From Streptomyces cellulosae (GTDB taxonomy: Bacteria > Actinomycetota > Actinomycetes > Streptomycetales > Streptomycetaceae): DNA of 64,000 nucleotides. Positions 60,697 to 64,000 of this stretch are shown here, piece by piece. The DNA lies in assembly GCF_000721105.1 (NCBI RefSeq), contig NZ_JOEV01000032.1, positions 23,673-87,672 of the forward strand, in the 5' to 3' direction. Position numbers and translations under genes: made by a program. The notes under the pieces are model-generated. The model made no database searches and had not been told where the DNA came from. It worked only from the letters and a program-made list of their open reading frames with translations. Within the stretch, counting starts at the first letter, position 1, and every line of letters begins with the position of its first letter.

Positions 60697-63108
60697 TCAG
60701 CGCACGGCGTGACTGCCGGGTGCGTGCCCGACAGCGGTCACGACGCCGGCGGCCGCGGTGCCGGATACGACTCCGCAGGTTTTCCCGTTGAGGGTGAAGC
60801 TCTTCGGTGCGGGGTTGCTGCCGCTGTAGGCGGCGTTGAAGCCGATCGTGGTGGAGGCGCCGGTGGGCAGAGCCGCGTTCCAGCCGGTGTCTTTGACGGT
60901 GACCGCCGCGGCGTTCTGCGACCAGGTGCCGTTCCAGCCCTGGGTGATCTTCTGGTTGCCGGTGAAGGAGAAGCCGAGCTGCCAGCCGTTGACCGGGGCG
61001 CCCTGGTTGGTGATCTTGATGTCTCCGGTGAAGCCGCTGCCCCAGTCGGTGCTCACGCTGTAGCCGACGGTGCAGCCGGTGGGGGGCGCGCTCGCGGTGG
61101 TCAGCGTTACCGGGGCCGACGCCGGCGAGCTGCGGCCGGCGGTGTCCTTGGCCACGACCCGGAAGGTGTACGCGGTGGCCGGGCTCAGTCCGGTGATCGT
61201 GGCGGTGGTGGCCGGGGCGTTCACCGTGGCGATCGGGGCGGACCCGGCGGGGTCGCCGGAGAACACCTCGTAGGACGCCACCGGGGCGGACCCGGCGGTG
61301 GAGGCGGCCCAGGTCAGGGTCGCCCGGTCGGCGCCGACCGCGGAGGCCGCCGGAGTGCCGGGGGCGGAAGGCGGCGTGGCGGCGGTCGAACCGGCCGGGA
61401 TGACGTACTCGGTGATCGAGTACGCCGGGAAGGTCCCGGTGAAGGCACCGCCCGACAGCGGCTGGTCGGCGGCGTGCTGAACCTTGGTCAGGTCGGTCTG
61501 GCCGTAACGGTAGACCTGCGCAGTGGCGGGCAGGGCGGTGCGGCCGGTGACGGAGACCGGTGCGGTCAGGTCGCCGGTGGTCTTGTTGATCACCATGATC
61601 GTCGTCGCGTGGTCGGAGCTGCGCTCGGCAGCGTAGACCGAGAGTGTGTCCTGGTCGGCGCTGGCGGCCTGGACGGCGGTGTCGCCGAAGGTGCCGCCGC
61701 TGCCGTCGTAGTTGAGGAACATCCGGAAGGCGTAGGCACCGGGGTCGGTCGCCTTCGGTGGTGACCACAAGGTGGCCAGGTCCAGGCCCTCGCGTCCGAA
61801 GATGCCCAGGACGTCGGCCTGCGCCAGAGCGCCGTTGATGTGGTTCAGCGCACCCCAGTTGTACTCGGTGACGGCCAGCTTGGTACCCGGGTAGTTCTGG
61901 TCGACCAGCGAGCGCATCCGGGGGATGAACTGGATGGGCTGGTTGATCCAGCTCTCGTCGACGTAGGACGGGTCCCACAGCTGCCTGGTGGAGCGCAGCC
62001 GCAGCGCCTGGGTCGTGGCGTCACCGGCGTCGGCCAGCGCCACCCCCGTCTGCTGCGGGTAGATGTGCTCGTCGAAGTAGTCCAGGATCCGACGGCCGTG
62101 GGCTTGGTCGTACGCCTTCATCTGCTGCAGGTACCAGGGGGCGAACTGCACGCCGCCGTGCGCCGCCCGGTCCGGCGGGTCCGACCAGCAGTTGCCGCCC
62201 TGCTTGTTGCAGACGTCCTGGTCGAGGCCCGAGTAGATCAGGGAGTTGAAGCCCCAGCCGACCGGGCCGAGGGTCTGTGCGCCGGCGTCGGCGTCCTTGA
62301 TGGCGGCGCCGGTGGCGTAGGTGCTGTCCCGTAATTCGTCGTAGCTCGCGCCGGTCGGGTGCACGTCCCGGTGGGTGGCGTGCCACAGGTCGGGTTCGTT
62401 GTCGAGGTTGTAGAAGCGCACTCCGCCGTTGCCGGCCTTGCCGTGGGCACCGTCGAGGTACTGCACCCAGCCCTTGGTGAAGTCCGCGCCGATGGGGATG
62501 CTGGTCTCCGCCGGGTTGTTCCCGGTGATGTCGGTGCCGTCGGGCTTCTTGCCGTTGCCGCAGTCGGGCCGCCACTGGGCGTCGCTGCCCTGCTGGGGAC
62601 CGTACTTGGCGATGCTGAAGCCGCAGGAGTCGTCGCGGGCCGCCGTCGTCCGACCGATCAGCGGCACGGTGAGCACCGAGTCGGTGCCGGTCCTGCGGTT
62701 CTGTTCGACGAACTTGTCGGCCTCGGACCCGGCGGGCAGAGCCGCCGGGTCGTTGTTGTAGTGCAGGTTCTCGAAGTACCAGTCGGAACCCGCGTTGTAG
62801 GCGTCGAGTTTGTAGTTGTACCGCGTCGTGGCGTTGCCGCCCCAGCGGCTGAGCGGCAGGCGCAGTTCCTGGGCCAGCGCCTCGTCGGCGAAGTTCATGC
62901 CGTAGATGTGCGGATCGATGGCATGCCGTCCGGTGGTGGCGTCCACGCTGATCGCCGGACCCGCGGCGTCGGTGGCGGCGACCGCGCGGGCGCGGGCGGC
63001 CTGGTCGGCTTCCGGTCGGGCCACGCCCGCTTGCGCGGGACCGGCCAGGCCGGCGCTGGTCACCAGCAGGGACAGCGCCGCGAGAGCGGCTCTCGGTGCT
63101 GTACGCAT
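60697..63108 (-). CDS. Secreted GH44 endoglucanase with FN3 and CBM2 domains
   Basis: An 803-residue modular cellulase. Signal peptide 1-27 (AALAALSLLVTSAGLAGPAQA). GH44 catalytic domain about 50-570: general acid/base Glu238 in YNLDNEPDLWH and nucleophile Glu415 in LAVTEYNWGALN, with metal-site region GNATTRYNYKLDAYNAGSDW. An FN3 linker follows (583-671; LTWAASTAGSAPVASYEVFS), then a cellulose-binding CBM2 (678-780; GCTVGYSVSTDWGSGFTGDI, GWQLGFSFTGNQKITQGWNG) with its two cysteines. AAGGAG precedes ATG 63108. Extracellular hydrolysis of beta-1,4-glucan or xyloglucan; a CebR box 236 bp upstream indicates cellobiose induction. Confidence 0.95.
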   Translation of the reverse strand: MRTAPRAALAALSLLVTSAGLAGPAQAGVARPEADQAARARAVAATDAAGPAISVDATTGRHAIDPHIYGMNFADEALAQELRLPLSRWGGNATTRYNYKLDAYNAGSDWYFENLHYNNDPAALPAGSEADKFVEQNRRTGTDSVLTVPLIGRTTAARDDSCGFSIAKYGPQQGSDAQWRPDCGNGKKPDGTDITGNNPAETSIPIGADFTKGWVQYLDGAHGKAGNGGVRFYNLDNEPDLWHATHRDVHPTGASYDELRDSTYATGAAIKDADAGAQTLGPVGWGFNSLIYSGLDQDVCNKQGGNCWSDPPDRAAHGGVQFAPWYLQQMKAYDQAHGRRILDYFDEHIYPQQTGVALADAGDATTQALRLRSTRQLWDPSYVDESWINQPIQFIPRMRSLVDQNYPGTKLAVTEYNWGALNHINGALAQADVLGIFGREGLDLATLWSPPKATDPGAYAFRMFLNYDGSGGTFGDTAVQAASADQDTLSVYAAERSSDHATTIMVINKTTGDLTAPVSVTGRTALPATAQVYRYGQTDLTKVQHAADQPLSGGAFTGTFPAYSITEYVIPAGSTAATPPSAPGTPAASAVGADRATLTWAASTAGSAPVASYEVFSGDPAGSAPIATVNAPATTATITGLSPATAYTFRVVAKDTAGRSSPASAPVTLTTASAPPTGCTVGYSVSTDWGSGFTGDIKITNQGAPVNGWQLGFSFTGNQKITQGWNGTWSQNAAAVTVKDTGWNAALPTGASTTIGFNAAYSGSNPAPKSFTLNGKTCGVVSGTAAAGVVTAVGHAPGSHAVR

Positions 63109-63343
63109 GGTCTCCTTCTCAACGGCCATGCGGCGCTCGCCCGTTGGTCGCACGTCGCACGTGGACGTGCGACGACGTACCCGGCGATGGCACCGAGCGG
63201 GAGAACACCGAACGGCCTGACGTGGGGGATGGCTCGCGGTGGGTGCGGCGGTGCGGTCGTGCCTGGTGCGTCGTGGTCCGGCGCAACAGCGAGGTGCGAT
63301 GTACGCGCGGGCGCGTGGCTGTGTGAGCACGGACCCTGGCGAG

Positions 63344-63357
63344 TGGGAGCGCTCCCA
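63344..63357. promoter_or_regulatory. CebR-type operator upstream of GH44 cellulase
   Basis: The exact palindrome TGGGAGCGCTCCCA, identical to the box at 33951 and to the known CebR consensus, lies 236 bp upstream of the GH44 start, implying a long 5' leader or a promoter near the box. Between box and gene no other reading frame is convincing. Confidence 0.88.
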
Positions 63358-63621
63358 CTTCTCGCCGGACGGGTCCGCCGATCCTCTTATTTGCCGGACG
63401 GGAGCGGTACGAAGATCGACCGGTATGGGTCCCGCGCGGCCCGCGGTCGAGCCGGGCCAGGTATGAACCACACCGATCCGAAACGTTCTCATCACTGGGT
63501 GATGATTTCTGCTCCGGGACTCTAGGGTCGACGTACGAGGGGCGTCAAGAAGCCGTGCACCCCGGGATGGGGCGAGGAGGTCGCGGACGAGGCTCTGTGC
63601 GGCGGGCGGCGGGAGGACGGC

Positions 63622-63636
63622 TCCGAAAATTTCGGA
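63622..63636. promoter_or_regulatory. LacI-type palindrome before LacI remnant
   Basis: TCCGAAA-A-TTTCGGA is a perfect 15-bp palindrome of the CGAAA/TTTCG type used by LacI-family repressors of polysaccharide genes. It lies 27 bp upstream of the broken LacI gene, so it was probably its autoregulatory operator, and might also serve the divergent GH44 promoter region. Confidence 0.6.
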
Positions 63637-63662
63637 CCGGCGGCCGTAGAAAGACTTTGTCC

Positions 63663-63887
63663 ATGAACACGACCGGCGAGGCTCGCCCGTCCGGTGCCTC
63701 GGCCGCCGGACCGCTGACCGTCGCACAGTTCGCCGAGCCGGCCCGGACCTCGATGGCCATGGTCTCCAAAGTCGTCAACGGGCGGACCGATGTCGCCGGC
63801 GAGACCCGGGCCGGCCGCCCTTCGGCAGACGGGGCTCAGCACCTGGTCCGCAAGACCCAACGATCACAGGAGCCACAACTTCCATGA
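63663..63887 (+). pseudogene. LacI-family regulator, only the DNA-binding N-terminus left
   Basis: From ATG 63663, after a 17-residue leader, the LacI helix-turn-helix reads LTVAQFAEPARTSMAMVSKV, VNGRTDVAGETRA. Consensus would be TVAQIAELAGVSVATVSKVVNG, so several key positions (Phe, Pro, Thr, Met) are changed and recognition is doubtful. The ligand domain is missing: homology ends at about 63815 and an IS5 element begins at 63908. Confidence 0.75.
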
Positions 63888-63951
63888 ACGCGATCACGAG
63901 ACACTAGGGCCTGTTGCGAAAGTGGATCTTGGTCGTAGATGATCACGTCCT

Positions 63952-64000
63952 GTGAGGCGTGGTGACCTGACGAACAGCCAGTGGGCCCGGCTGGAGCCGA
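63952..64000 (+). CDS. Start of IS5-family transposase, cut by window edge
   Basis: GTG 63952 encodes VRRGDLTNSQWARLEP, the N-terminus of a common IS5-family transposase subgroup (LTxxQWxxLEPLLP). The element end GGCCTGTTGCGAAAG begins after CTAG at 63904-63907. The rest lies beyond the window, so integrity is unknown. Confidence 0.75.
   Translation, partial: MRRGDLTNSQWARLEP

Overview
The window is high-GC actinobacterial DNA that reads as a Streptomyces or close-relative chromosome, most likely an accessory or arm-like region. Supporting this are a SAV2177-type methyltransferase, TetR/MerR/GntR/AraC regulators in divergent pairs with auxiliary oxidoreductases, a class-E-sortase type LAATG cell-wall protein, secreted AMIN-like, DUF4232 and peptidase-inhibitor-like proteins, and two copies of the CebR cellulose-regulon box TGGGAGCGCTCCCA. 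I see no rRNA, tRNA or CRISPR array. Left part (1-24,000): an NmrA-like reductase with a SnoaL-like protein, divergent from a TetR gene across two near-identical operators; a phosphotransferase; the methyltransferase; an S51 peptidase; a histidine kinase/response regulator pair with a PAP2 phosphatase converging on it; an old-yellow-enzyme reductase with its MerR regulator; an AraC regulator coupled to an MDR oxidoreductase; a nucleotidyltransferase; a glycol/stress-type SDR; and several secreted proteins. Between them lie remnants of a P4-type primase, a Tn3-family transposase and resolvase, IS5, an EEP nuclease, an MFS transporter and Hsp20. Middle (24,000-43,000): a mobile-DNA graveyard. 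A MobF relaxase remnant is followed by the LAATG surface protein, then by IS5-, IS3-, IS110-, IS256-, IS630- and IS701-type pieces, a Tn554-like recombinase/DUF6262 pair abutting the C-terminus of a Ku gene, and one intact IS5-family element. Functional islands here are the FG-GAP secreted protein, the AA10 lytic polysaccharide monooxygenase behind a CebR box, a TetR/Dabb divergent pair, and a VOC protein. Right part (43,000-64,000): a PEBP protein; a TetR gene facing a decayed SDR; an IS21 tail fused to a headless C45 acyltransferase and a P450 killed by one stop codon; an MDR operon; a GntR-controlled VOC-SDR-RidA-SDR operon whose last two genes are frameshifted; an APC permease plus amidohydrolase operon facing a TetR gene; an ATP-grasp protein; and a secreted GH44-FN3-CBM2 endoglucanase with a strong terminator and an upstream CebR box, next to a broken LacI gene and the start of another IS5 copy. 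The AA10 enzyme and the GH44 cellulase share the CebR box, so the window probably contributes a small cellulose-degradation regulon. Many genes carry single-base frameshifts or stop codons. Genuine decay fits the density of IS remnants, but sequencing or assembly error cannot be excluded from sequence alone. Family names are from recognition by eye; no database search was run.
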